Assembly: GCA_017632935.1 (NCBI GenBank)
Contig: JAGBQJ010000034.1
Coordinates: 1 to 64,000, forward strand
DNA: 64,000 bases
Reading direction: 5' to 3'
Source of the DNA: Bacteroidales bacterium
GTDB lineage: Bacteria; Bacteroidota; Bacteroidia; Bacteroidales; F082
Part shown: positions 57,032-64,000 of the stretch, one piece after another
Position numbering within the stretch: the first letter of the stretch is position 1
Layout: each line of letters begins with the position of its first letter
Made by a program: the position numbers and the translations under genes
The notes under the pieces: generated by a model
Database searches by the model: none
The model's input: only the letters and a program-made list of their open reading frames with translations
Told to the model about the DNA's origin: nothing

Positions 57032-58024
57032 ATGCTGCAATACCTTGTTATATTATTGGATGACACCAGCGTGGCCTACTGCCATGCCGACAATCCGCTG
57101 AAAGGACGTAACTTAATTCCGTTAGAAACCCTCAAAAAGGGTATCCTTTTCGGGATGAAGCAAAACCTGATGATTCAGTATGTCTTCCCCAATTACGAAC
57201 TTCCGAAGGAGTATGCTGAGGTTATCGAGAGCATCGACAACGTGAAGATTTATCCTGTTGGTTGCAAGCCTGTTACAGGCATTGAAGACGGCAACGATGC
57301 CGATGTGGAAGCGGCAAATGAAGTCCCAGAAAAAGAGGAAGCCAAGAACTTGGTGCTTCGCCTCACTTTCACCGAAATGCTGAAACAAAAGGACGCGATT
57401 GCCAAACTGTTTGCTTCGGGAGCAAGGGTCAACCTTTGCATCACCGATGTTGAGCAATTCTCAGACGAGCAGATGGAAGCCTACAAGCAAGTCTTGAAAG
57501 AGTGGAACGCCACTTTGCTCGACCTTTACAAGCAAGGCCAATCTCCACAATTCAATTTACTGACGGACAGGATGATGCTGGAAAAGATGCACAACTGCGA
57601 GGCAGGGGTGAGCAACATCACCCTTGCGCCTAATGGGAAGTTCTACCTCTGCCCTGCCTTCTACTATGACGAGCAAACAAAGGTTGACAACCAACTGAAC
57701 CACCACCAACCGACTTCGGACAATTCCGTTGGCGACTTGGAAAAAGGCTTGGACATACCAAATCTGCAACTCCTGAAACTCGACCATGCGCCCTTGTGCC
57801 GCAACTGCGACGCTTACCAGTGCCGACGTTGCATCTGGCTCAACCGCAAGCTGACTTGGGATCTCAACACGCCCTCGCGCCAGCAATGCGTGATGGCTCA
57901 TATAGAGCGCAACGCTTCACGTGACTTGCTGAACGACATCCACAAGGTCGGAGAGTTCATGCCCGAAATCGACATCAAGGAAATCAGCTATTTGGACCCG
58001 TTTGAGGTCAGGAAGGAGTTTTAG
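57032..58024 (+). CDS. SPASM-type second maturase without a radical SAM motif (CXXX-repeat peptide maturase)
   Basis: 330-residue protein, 3 bp after the radical SAM enzyme. No CxxxCxxC cluster motif is present in the first two thirds. The C-terminal third has the seven-Cys SPASM pattern (C189, C207, C256, C259, C264, C267, C286; NCEAGVSNITLAPNGKFYLC). It thus looks like a degenerate radical SAM relative that keeps only the auxiliary clusters, perhaps for substrate binding, electron supply or complex formation. As I recall the name CXXX repeat peptide maturase fits. It is followed by a repeat-derived hairpin. Confidence 0.82.
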   Translation: MLQYLVILLDDTSVAYCHADNPLKGRNLIPLETLKKGILFGMKQNLMIQYVFPNYELPKEYAEVIESIDNVKIYPVGCKPVTGIEDGNDADVEAANEVPEKEEAKNLVLRLTFTEMLKQKDAIAKLFASGARVNLCITDVEQFSDEQMEAYKQVLKEWNATLLDLYKQGQSPQFNLLTDRMMLEKMHNCEAGVSNITLAPNGKFYLCPAFYYDEQTKVDNQLNHHQPTSDNSVGDLEKGLDIPNLQLLKLDHAPLCRNCDAYQCRRCIWLNRKLTWDLNTPSRQQCVMAHIERNASRDLLNDIHKVGEFMPEIDIKEISYLDPFEVRKEF

Positions 58025-58028
58025 GACA

Positions 58029-58121
58029 CGCTTTGCGTCACTGCGAGGCACGAAGCAGTCCAGCCAATATCTTATACTCTGGATTGCTTCGTCGTTCCTC
58101 CTCGCAATGACGCGAAGCGAC
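58029..58121. repeat. Long hairpin from two inverted copies of dispersed repeat family A
   Basis: 58029-58063 is an exact inverted copy of 30673-30709 (35 nt; CACTGCGAGGCACGAAGCAG inside). A diverged copy in opposite orientation (about 58080-58121, GGATTGCTTCGTCGTTCC ... CGCAATGACG) makes a hairpin of about 93 nt. It lies inside the operon, between the second maturase and the 89-residue protein, and could modulate transcript stability or readthrough. Confidence 0.8.
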
Positions 58122-58164
58122 AACAAGACAACAATTAAACGATTAAACACTCAACAATTCAACA

Positions 58165-58434
58165 ATGAAGAAAATAGTAGGTCAGGTAACCCCTGAAGAA
58201 AAGAACGAAATCCAACAACTCTTCGAAAGAAGAAACGGTCTGAACGAATTGGCGAAAATCCTCAGCGCCGACAACACCGAACTTTACGAGAAACTCGTAA
58301 AGGACATGGGCGAGACCGGCACCAAGTTCCAAAATTGGTGGGACCGCATGGCGCAGAAATACCAATGGGAGTCGGCCGAAAACGGCAACTGGGAAATCAA
58401 CTTTGAAACCAACGAAATCTATCTCGTATCATGA
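58165..58434 (+). CDS. 89-residue CXXX-repeat peptide modification accessory protein
   Basis: Small acidic soluble protein with no Cys and no catalytic motif ([20 protein letters not shown], then [13 protein letters not shown]). The predicted pattern is three or four helices followed by a Trp-rich beta end ([16 protein letters not shown]). I recall a family named CXXX repeat peptide modification system protein with this size and context; a role as leader-binding or chaperone component is inferred. Its stop overlaps the tatA start (ATGA). Confidence 0.7.
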   Translation: MKKIVGQVTPEEKNEIQQLFERRNGLNELAKILSADNTELYEKLVKDMGETGTKFQNWWDRMAQKYQWESAENGNWEINFETNEIYLVS

Positions 58435-58646
58435 CACTATTATTCATCGGCACCACAGAACTGCTGCTCATCGCAGGCGTAGCCTTGCTCATCTTCGGTG
58501 GAAAAAAGATCCCCGAGCTAATGAAAGGCTTGGGCAAAGGTGTGAAAAGCTACAAAGAAGGATTAAATGAGCCGTTGGACGTAAAGGAACCTGATAAGAC
58601 GGATGAAGAAGCAAAGCCGGAAGAAAGCGGCGGAAACGGACAGTAA
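58431..58646 (+). CDS. tatA: Twin-arginine translocase subunit TatA
   Basis: 71-residue TatA: N-terminal membrane helix (about 2-22), hinge [20 protein letters not shown] and an acidic C-tail. TatA rings form the Tat pore that carries folded proteins. No TatB follows, so this is a minimal TatAC system. It overlaps the 89-residue protein by 4 bp and tatC by 44 bp. Confidence 0.95.
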   Translation: MTLLFIGTTELLLIAGVALLIFGGKKIPELMKGLGKGVKSYKEGLNEPLDVKEPDKTDEEAKPEESGGNGQ

Positions 58647-59436
58647 TTCCGATCCGAACATGCTCACCTTCGGCGGACATCTTGAGGTGCTCCGCCGAAT
58701 GTTATTTCGCATCATCATCGTGGTGATGGTGATAGCGATAGCTGTTTTCTGCTTCAAGGAAAAGACTTTCGAACTATTGCTTGCACCCAGCCAATGGGAC
58801 TTTGTCACTTATCGATACATAGAAAAATTCCTGCATTATTTCGGTTCCAATTTCACCTTTAACCAGTTCCACATCAACCTAATTGCCACAGAGTTATCGA
58901 GCCAATTCATGACGCACATCACGACAGCGCTGTATCTCGGTCTTTTAGGAGCTTCACCGTACATTTTGGTTGAACTGTTCCGTTTCATCACACCTGCCCT
59001 TTACGAAAACGAGAAAAAGTATTCCGTGCGAGTGGCTGCCACAATGTACCTTCTTTTCATTGTCGGTGTGCTGATGTCTTACTTCATCCTATTCCCCATT
59101 TCATTCAGGTTCTTAGGCACATATAGCGTCTCTGGGATGGTGGAAAGCAACATCACCTTGAAATCCTACATCAGCACTTTTACAACTTTAACACTTGTCA
59201 TGGGCTTGGTGTTTCAATTGCCCATCATCGCCTTTTTCTTGGGCAAATTGGAAATGGTAAGTTCCGAATTGTTAAGGCAATACCGCAAATATGCCTTCCT
59301 CGTCATCATGGTTCTCGCTGCCATCATCACCCCACCCGACTTGATGACTTTGGTTTTAGTCACCATCCCGTTGTATCTGCTTTACGAAGTGAGCATATTT
59401 GTGCTGAAACGAATGGAGAGAAGATCTTCCAAATAA
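58603..59436 (+). CDS. tatC: Twin-arginine translocase subunit TatC
   Basis: 277-residue TatC, the receptor that recognises the RR signal. Six membrane helices; N-terminal HLEVLRRML motif; periplasmic and cytoplasmic loops with [18 protein letters not shown] and [15 protein letters not shown]. An unusually basic N-terminal extension ([18 protein letters not shown]) precedes the core. Read with the four RR-leader precursors, it looks dedicated to, or at least coexpressed with, the RiPP system; it may also be the only Tat system of the cell, which the window cannot show. Confidence 0.95.
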   Translation: MKKQSRKKAAETDSNSDPNMLTFGGHLEVLRRMLFRIIIVVMVIAIAVFCFKEKTFELLLAPSQWDFVTYRYIEKFLHYFGSNFTFNQFHINLIATELSSQFMTHITTALYLGLLGASPYILVELFRFITPALYENEKKYSVRVAATMYLLFIVGVLMSYFILFPISFRFLGTYSVSGMVESNITLKSYISTFTTLTLVMGLVFQLPIIAFFLGKLEMVSSELLRQYRKYAFLVIMVLAAIITPPDLMTLVLVTIPLYLLYEVSIFVLKRMERRSSK

Positions 59437-60600
59437 TCAATCAAACACCGCCTTCAGCCTCCTCATCGCCTCCTCCACCGTCGCCCTTGGACAAGCCAGG
59501 TTGATGCGGAAAAAGCCGCTGCCCGCTTCGCCGAAGTCCTTACCACGATTAAAGCCCAGATTGGCTTCCAGTGTCATCTTCTGCCACAGCTCCTCTTCTG
59601 AGAAGCCATAGCCGTTGAAGTCGAGCCACATCATGTAAGTGGCTTGCGGCTTGTGGAAGTTTACCTTGGGTAAGTTGTTGGTCAAAAAATCGGAGACATA
59701 GTCGATGTTGCCTTGGACATAATCAAGCAGTTGGGCGAGCCATTCGTCGCCTTTTTCCATCGCCACTTGGGTGGAGACTTTGCCGAAGATATTGCCGAGA
59801 TGGGCTTCCATGTCTTCAACATAGGCCACGTAGGTCTTGCGCAGGCTTTCATTGGGAATGATAGCCGTCGAAGTGGCCAGTCCAGCCAGATTGAAGGTTT
59901 TTGACGCTGCATGGAAGGTGATGCTGTTCATGGCATACTGATGGCCCAAGGTGGCAAAAGGCGTATGTTTGTAGCCAGGCAACACAAGGTCGCAGTGGAT
60001 TTCATCAGAAATCACCAAAACATTGTTTTTCAAGCAAATCTCACCCAAAAGTAGCAGCTCGTTACGTGTCCAGCAACGCCCTACGGGGTTATGAGGATTA
60101 CAAAGAATCAGCATCTTGGCGGTCTTGGCTTGCTCAGCCAACTGGTCGAAATTTATCTCATAGCCTTCTCCCCTGTCAACTAAAGTATTGTAAACCAACT
60201 TTCTCCCATGGCTTGAAACAGCATGATGGAAAGGCGGATAGACTGGCGGTTGGATGATGATTTCGTCGCCTGGCTCAGTAAAGGCCATCACCGCCATAGT
60301 GAAGCCACAGACCACGCCAGGGGTGAACGACATCCACTCTTGTTTCACTTCCCAGTTGTGGCGCCGTTTCAACCAACCCGCAATGGATTGGAAATAAGCC
60401 TCATCCTTGAAATGATAGCCATACACGGGATGCTCGGCCCTCTTTATCACGGCTTCCCTAACGAAATCAGGGGTCTCGAAGTCCATGTCGGCCACCCACA
60501 TAGGCAACACGTCAGGATTGCCGAACACTTGTTTTCTCAAATCGTATTTTACGCAGTTGGTATCAGCGCGGTTAATGATCTTATCGAAATCGTATCTCAT
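59437..60600 (-). CDS. patB: PatB/MalY-type PLP aminotransferase (cystathionine beta-lyase)
   Basis: 387-residue fold type I PLP enzyme. Motifs: PMWVADMDF near the start, CNPHNPVGRCWT, ISDEIHCDLVL and the PLP lysine in FHAASKTFNLAG. Members act as C-S lyases or cystathionine beta-lyases releasing homocysteine or sulfide. The start is ATG 60600; a longer reading would run through the tRNA-Tyr gene. Its end abuts the tatC end (convergent). Confidence 0.92.
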   Translation of the reverse strand: MRYDFDKIINRADTNCVKYDLRKQVFGNPDVLPMWVADMDFETPDFVREAVIKRAEHPVYGYHFKDEAYFQSIAGWLKRRHNWEVKQEWMSFTPGVVCGFTMAVMAFTEPGDEIIIQPPVYPPFHHAVSSHGRKLVYNTLVDRGEGYEINFDQLAEQAKTAKMLILCNPHNPVGRCWTRNELLLLGEICLKNNVLVISDEIHCDLVLPGYKHTPFATLGHQYAMNSITFHAASKTFNLAGLATSTAIIPNESLRKTYVAYVEDMEAHLGNIFGKVSTQVAMEKGDEWLAQLLDYVQGNIDYVSDFLTNNLPKVNFHKPQATYMMWLDFNGYGFSEEELWQKMTLEANLGFNRGKDFGEAGSGFFRINLACPRATVEEAMRRLKAVFD

Positions 60601-60646
60601 TGTTTCTCTTGTTTGATGCCGCAAAGTTGCGAAAAAATTCGCGGTT

Positions 60647-60680
60647 TTTGCCGTGGATAAGGAAAAAAGATGTAATTTTG
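60647..60680 (+). promoter_or_regulatory. Promoter of tRNA-Tyr
   Basis: TTTG at 60647-60650 and TAATTTTG at 60673-60680 with a 22-bp spacer match the Bacteroidetes -33/-7 consensus. The tRNA begins 37 bp downstream of the -7 element. Confidence 0.7.
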
Positions 60681-60717
60681 CCACGTCAAACAAGGACAAA
60701 ACGTTCATATATTTCTT

Positions 60718-60799
60718 GGGGGAGTCGCATAGTGGCAATTGCAACAGACTGTAAATCTGTCCGGGAATCCGTTCGGTGGTTCGAGTCCACCCTCCCCCA
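60718..60799 (+). tRNA. tRNA-Tyr (GTA)
   Basis: 82-nt class II tRNA. Acceptor GGGGGAG pairs with CTCCCCC (60792-60798); anticodon arm CAGACTGTAAATCTG carries GTA; there is a long variable arm and the T-arm GGTTCGAGTCC. CCA is not encoded. The anticodon and long variable arm fit bacterial tRNA-Tyr. Confidence 0.96.
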
Positions 60800-60805
60800 C
60801 AAGTC

Positions 60806-60833
60806 AAGCGAAGTTTCGGCTTCGCTTTTTTTT
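60806..60833 (+). terminator. Rho-independent terminator of tRNA-Tyr
   Basis: AAGCGAAG (60806-60813) pairs with CTTCGCTT (60820-60827), loop TTTCGG, followed by T8. Confidence 0.92.
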
Positions 60834-60913
60834 GTACCCTTTTCCAAAAAATCTCCAACTTTTAGTTGCGGCATTAAAATATTGTATATCTTTGCACTAC
60901 AAATTGGTACGTT

Positions 60914-61234
60914 ATGAAGATTTTTGTCGCTAAACTAGCTTTTAAGACCACGACAGAAGATTTGAGAGCCTTGTTCGAGCAATTTGGCACGGTGGAATCC
61001 TGCAAGGTCATCATGGACCACGAGACAGGACGCTCGAAATGCTACGGTTTCGTGGAGATGCCTAACGACGAGGAGGCATACAAGGCCATCGTGGAGACGG
61101 ATGAGACCGTTTTCATGGGCAACGAGTTGCAAGTCAAGAAGTCGCGCCCCCAAGCGGTCGCCACTCCCAAACCGGAGAAGCCTGCCCGTCCAAGGCGTCC
61201 ACATCATCCTTACATCCCCAAAACAGAGGAATAA
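60914..61234 (+). CDS. RRM-domain RNA-binding protein
   Basis: 106-residue cytoplasmic protein with one RNA recognition motif (1-78): RNP2 IFVAKLAF and RNP1 KCYGFVEM. A basic Pro/Arg/Lys tail (KPEKPARPRRPHHPYIPKTE) follows. Such proteins are widespread in Bacteroidetes and probably act as post-transcriptional regulators in organisms lacking Hfq. A promoter-like TTG/TATCTTTG lies at 60866-60894. Confidence 0.93.
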   Translation: MKIFVAKLAFKTTTEDLRALFEQFGTVESCKVIMDHETGRSKCYGFVEMPNDEEAYKAIVETDETVFMGNELQVKKSRPQAVATPKPEKPARPRRPHHPYIPKTEE

Positions 61235-61326
61235 CAGGCGGATTTGCATTTTTTTCATGCAAGTCAACACGCACTTGAAAAATATTCCGTATCTTTGCAG
61301 CGTCTTTCCGCAAAGACGGGAGCGAT

Positions 61327-61400
61327 GGTCTGGTAGCTCAGCTGGATAGAGCAACAGCCTTCTAAGCTGTGGGTCTTGGGTTCGAATCCCAACCGGATCA
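61327..61400 (+). tRNA. tRNA-Arg (TCT)
   Basis: 74-nt cloverleaf: acceptor GGTCTGG with CCGGATC (61393-61399, two G-T pairs), D-arm GCTCAGCTGGATAGAGC, anticodon arm ACAGCCTTCTAAGCTGT with TCT, T-arm TTGGGTTCGAATCCCAA. CCA is not encoded. A TATCTTTG -7 element is at 61290-61297. Confidence 0.96.
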
Positions 61401-61410
61401 CATGATAATC

Positions 61411-61453
61411 AAAATCCCTAACCTGTAAACCAACATGTTAGGGATTTTTTTTT
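61411..61453 (+). terminator. Rho-independent terminator after tRNA-Arg
   Basis: AAAATCCCTAAC (61411-61422) pairs with GTTAGGGATTTT (61437-61448) and continues in T. The symmetric A/T arms can also end the convergent btuF transcript. Confidence 0.92.
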
Positions 61454-61480
61454 AGCAGGAAACACCTGAAAACGGCACCA

Positions 61481-62605
61481 TCATTCCATTTCCATCAAAT
61501 GATAATATTTCGGCTGATAGTCCTTCCACTCGTCTGTCAACAACTCCGGGTGGAAGAAATGGATGAAGTCGGCCAAAAGCAAATCCGGCTCGCACTGCGA
61601 CTGCTCGAAATAGCCCGTCGAAAGGATGTCGCAGACGATGATGCTATGGTTTTTGTAGGCATCGAAAAGCGCATAGACGGGATTTTCTTTACCCAAGGCC
61701 TCATATGTCATCGGGAATGGATTGGAGTTGATGACGCGCCAATAATCGGCGTGCTGCGCCTTGGCGAGGATACTCTCGGCATCCATGGGGACGCTGGCCG
61801 TCGATGGATTGTCCTTCCAGATGTAGTCGGCACCGGCATCGGCAAAGAGCTGGGCGATATAACTGCGACCACCCGCCACATACCATTGCCCGTTGAAGGC
61901 CAAATCAGAGAATACCGAGGGACGCCGTTCTACCTCAGCGCAGAGCGTGGAGAGGGCCTTGTAACGCCGTTCAATATCGTCAAACCAAGCGTCCGCCTTG
62001 TCCTCACAGCCCGTCAGCATGCCGATGACACGGATCCATTCGGCCCGACCCAAAGGCGTGTTTTCCATGTAGTCTGCAAAGGGAAACAACACGGCACCTG
62101 TAATGTTGAGGCCACCTTGGTTGCCGTCGAAATAAGGAGAATACAACAAAATGTCGGGCTGGATTTGAATCATACGCTCGATGTCGGCGGCGGCTTCTGT
62201 GCCAATATCGTAGACTTTCTGCTGCTCCAACAAGGCTCGCATGGTGCTATCGGTCACGAAACGACCTTCAAGGATGCCTTTCACGCGGTCGATTTCTCCA
62301 AGTCGCAGGAAAACAGACCACTGCGTGGCCGAAAACGACACCACCGACTTCACAGGCACCTTGACTTTTGTGATGTTCTCCCCCACTACCTTGGTCGAGT
62401 CCTTGACCAAAGCGAACTTTCCTAAAGACAAGGTGGTGTCCCATGGACAGATGACTTCCATGAGGTAGCCGTATTCCGCCTCACTGACACTGACATTGCG
62501 GGCATAGCGCATCAGGTTGTCGCCTTGCGCTTTTTCGTTGGTTTCTTGTGTCTTGGGTGCGCATGCCGCCAAGACCACAAACACTAACAGCCAAAGTCTT
62601 TTCAT
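61481..62605 (-). CDS. btuF: BtuF-like periplasmic corrinoid-binding lipoprotein
   Basis: 374-residue substrate-binding protein of an ABC importer (class III binding fold). Lipobox LAACAP with Cys15. Fold markers: YDIGTEAAADIERMIQIQPD (helix-strand pair), VFPFADYMENTPLGRAEWIR, and the C-terminal lobe DYWRVINSNPF. It should deliver corrinoid to a BtuCD-type permease. The B12 assignment depends on the BtuG-like neighbour; siderophore binding is the alternative. Start ATG 62605 overlaps the CWC stop (ATGA). Confidence 0.85.
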   Translation of the reverse strand: MKRLWLLVFVVLAACAPKTQETNEKAQGDNLMRYARNVSVSEAEYGYLMEVICPWDTTLSLGKFALVKDSTKVVGENITKVKVPVKSVVSFSATQWSVFLRLGEIDRVKGILEGRFVTDSTMRALLEQQKVYDIGTEAAADIERMIQIQPDILLYSPYFDGNQGGLNITGAVLFPFADYMENTPLGRAEWIRVIGMLTGCEDKADAWFDDIERRYKALSTLCAEVERRPSVFSDLAFNGQWYVAGGRSYIAQLFADAGADYIWKDNPSTASVPMDAESILAKAQHADYWRVINSNPFPMTYEALGKENPVYALFDAYKNHSIIVCDILSTGYFEQSQCEPDLLLADFIHFFHPELLTDEWKDYQPKYYHLMEME

Positions 62606-62766
62606 TGGGCATTCAGTTTTTCGAGACAGTCTTTGCACAGACAGTCATTGTAGTGTTCTTTCAAATAGGCTTTGGTGGTGTCAGTGAGTTGCACTTTCAC
62701 GCACCAGCAGTCGATGGAATGCACGCATTCAAATGTTTTTCCGCAACGGGGACAGATCTTTTTCAT
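62602..62766 (-). CDS. Cysteine-rich CWC-family protein
   Basis: 54-residue protein: MKKICPRCGKTFECVHSIDC followed by WCVKV and, near the C-terminus, DCLCKDCLEKLNAQ. The eight Cys include two CxxC-type pairs and a CWC motif. This fits the small Cys-rich CWC family, often found near cobalamin uptake genes in Bacteroidetes; it probably binds zinc or another metal. It is translationally coupled with btuF. Function unknown. Confidence 0.85.
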   Translation of the reverse strand: MKKICPRCGKTFECVHSIDCWCVKVQLTDTTKAYLKEHYNDCLCKDCLEKLNAQ

Positions 62767-62770
62767 AGGC

Positions 62771-62804
62771 AAAAAAGCGCGGAGCCTTCAAAAGAAGGCC
62801 CCGC
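62771..62804 (-). terminator. Intrinsic terminator between btuG-like gene and CWC gene
   Basis: On the minus strand GCGGGGCCTTC pairs with GAAGGCTCCGC (one mismatch), followed after GC by T6. It would reduce expression of the CWC and btuF genes relative to btuG. Confidence 0.8.
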
Positions 62805-62820
62805 AAAAAAAGAATATCAA

Positions 62821-63930
62821 TTATTTAAACAACATTGCACTGGGAATAAGGCCAGCCTCAAAAGAAGCCAGCAGTACACCGTCGCTAGAATAGCGGAACA
62901 CCGTACCGTTCATCATATAGTTCTTCGCATCGGTGACATACAAGTCGCCCGTCCTAGGATCAACAGCCATGTTATAGAACAGGCCTCCTGGACCCGGAGT
63001 GATACGGAATGTCTCTGAAAGACTTGATGTGGCAAGGTCGAAACGGCGTACCTCATCGTTATAAATCATATAGAATTGGTCGCCAGCGGGATTAGCTTTT
63101 AATGCCGTAGCCACGCCTTTGATATCATCGTCAAAATCGAACGGGCCTTTGAACTCGTATCGTTGCGTAGCAGTCTTCAACATAGGGTCAATCTCCCACA
63201 ACGTAGGATTCTCACCAAACTCGTCCTCCCATGAGCGACCTTCACATAGCACCCACACATGGCCATTCTTGTCGAGCACCATCGTGTTAGGCTCCCTCCC
63301 CACCACGATATCGGCCACCTTCACGTCATTGTTAACATCAACGACTTGAACAGTATTATAACTCTCATGCGAGTAGGCATCAACGTAATAATAGGACCAG
63401 TTGCTGACATATAGTTCATTACCCACTAGAAGCATCTTCTCGGTGGTGTTGCCCATAGCGATAGTGCCAGTATGCGTCATATCTTGCGGGTTGATAATCC
63501 AAAGATTGGTACCTATCAGGTCAGTGACATAGGCCTTGTCGGGTGCCACGAAGAACATTTCCCGCGGTGAGTAGAAATCTGTAAGCTTAAAAGGCTTGGT
63601 GGTATCACATAGCATCGTATTGGCATCTACCTTGTAGATAAGGTTACTATTATTGACAACGATATAAAGTTTACCATCCATCATAGCCATACTCTCAGCC
63701 ACATCACCAAGCGGAGCATTGTTCACTTTGTAAAACAAATTATTAGCCACTGTGTCTGCTATCGGGTCATAGAACGTCAAGGAGCCATTGGAGAACTGGT
63801 AGTTGCCTTCATTAAGCACGAAAACGCCTGAACCCAAATCCAAGGCATTCGGATTCACCGGGGTGTCGGGCTTGCAGGCGAATAACGAGACAGCCAGAAT
63901 AGCCAGTAGGATTAGGTTTAGTCTTTTCAT
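62821..63930 (-). CDS. btuG: BtuG-like surface beta-propeller lipoprotein
   Basis: 369-residue lipoprotein (VSLFACKP, Cys19) folding as a seven-bladed YncE/DUF5074-like propeller: repeated units such as GDVAESMAMMDGKLYIVVNN, KAYVTDLIGTNLWIINP and NTMVLDKNGHVWVLCEG. In Bacteroides thetaiotaomicron BtuG captures B12 at the cell surface and hands it to the TonB receptor BtuB. The neighbours BtuF and CWC support that role here. The receptor gene would lie beyond the window edge, upstream of this gene. Confidence 0.85.
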   Translation of the reverse strand: MKRLNLILLAILAVSLFACKPDTPVNPNALDLGSGVFVLNEGNYQFSNGSLTFYDPIADTVANNLFYKVNNAPLGDVAESMAMMDGKLYIVVNNSNLIYKVDANTMLCDTTKPFKLTDFYSPREMFFVAPDKAYVTDLIGTNLWIINPQDMTHTGTIAMGNTTEKMLLVGNELYVSNWSYYYVDAYSHESYNTVQVVDVNNDVKVADIVVGREPNTMVLDKNGHVWVLCEGRSWEDEFGENPTLWEIDPMLKTATQRYEFKGPFDFDDDIKGVATALKANPAGDQFYMIYNDEVRRFDLATSSLSETFRITPGPGGLFYNMAVDPRTGDLYVTDAKNYMMNGTVFRYSSDGVLLASFEAGLIPSAMLFK

Positions 63931-63940
63931 ATTAGGTTTG

Positions 63941-64000
63941 TTATTGTTTCACAATACGTTCCGTAATGGTCTTTCCGTCTGCCTTGACGCGGACGAAATA
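63941..64000 (-). CDS. C-terminus of a T9SS cargo protein (partial)
   Basis: The minus strand reads YFVRVKADGKTITERIVKQ and stops at 63941. That is the end of a type A T9SS sorting domain (YFVRV..DG....KIVK). It lies 10 bp upstream of btuG and is probably the first part of the same operon, perhaps a DUF4465 or similar corrinoid-related surface protein. The rest is outside the window. Confidence 0.8.
   Translation of the reverse strand, partial: YFVRVKADGKTITERIVKQ

Noticed and set aside
58025-58140. tRNA-like or sRNA gene between maturase 2 and the accessory gene
   Set aside because: The hairpin is explained by two inverted copies of a dispersed repeat found at 30673; no cloverleaf forms.
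60601-60858. N-terminal extension of the PLP lyase across the tRNA-Tyr gene
   Set aside because: The extension is the antisense of a tRNA, its promoter and terminator; the family N-terminus starts at 60600.

Overview
The window is chromosomal DNA from a member of the Bacteroidales. The evidence is a 288-residue Bacteroidetes-type primary sigma factor without region 1.1, many TAnnTTTG -7 elements just upstream of genes, type IX secretion (T9SS) C-terminal sorting domains on surface proteins, numerous short SPII lipoproteins, and B12-uptake proteins of the BtuG type. The T9SS cargo argues against the genus Bacteroides itself and suits an uncultured gut or rumen Bacteroidales. This placement is inferred from gene content, not from a marker-gene search.

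Layout. 1-141 is the left end of an IS150-group IS3 element that runs off the window. 234-10950 holds a compact cytochrome c maturation protein, a zinc-type CDF exporter, a B12-riboswitch-controlled CoA-transferase broken by one in-frame TAA, MarC and AspT-like membrane proteins, a DUF4465 surface protein behind a second B12 riboswitch, a third B12 riboswitch with no intact gene behind it, a sirtuin and a uracil-DNA-glycosylase-like protein. 11002-13625 is a translationally coupled fucosidase and YARHG-protein pair. 13751-18355 is a galactose operon: galK, an uncharacterised nucleotidyltransferase, galM and an MFS sugar importer. 18418-25921 has a LysM esterase, a PQQ-propeller lipoprotein, a flippase, parE and a hipBA module. 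26079-37732 contains two large InlB-repeat surface proteins, a vWA-like lipoprotein, a probable 6S RNA, a prolyl oligopeptidase and several envelope proteins. 37790-53623 is mostly housekeeping: sodB, rpoD, an HtrA protease, mltG, a phosphomannomutase, recR, ligA, eno, and an AAA/DUF4143 ATPase with tandem operator-like palindromes.

The most notable region is 53796-59436. A promoter and a roughly 300-nt structured leader precede four small precursor genes, each with a twin-arginine leader and a core with cysteine at almost every fourth residue. After them come a radical SAM/SPASM enzyme, a second SPASM-type protein with no radical SAM motif, an 89-residue accessory protein, TatA and TatC. The layout reads as a ribosomally made, cysteine-modified peptide (RiPP) system. 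Its leader appears to serve both as enzyme recognition sequence and as Tat signal, so the modified and possibly folded product would leave through a co-encoded minimal Tat translocase.

The right end (59437-64000) has a PatB/MalY-type lyase, tRNA-Tyr, an RRM protein, tRNA-Arg and part of a B12-uptake locus (BtuF-like, CWC protein, BtuG-like, and the last 19 codons of a T9SS cargo). Together with the three riboswitches this shows a heavy investment in corrinoid acquisition. Three families of short dispersed intergenic repeats connect distant parts of the window.
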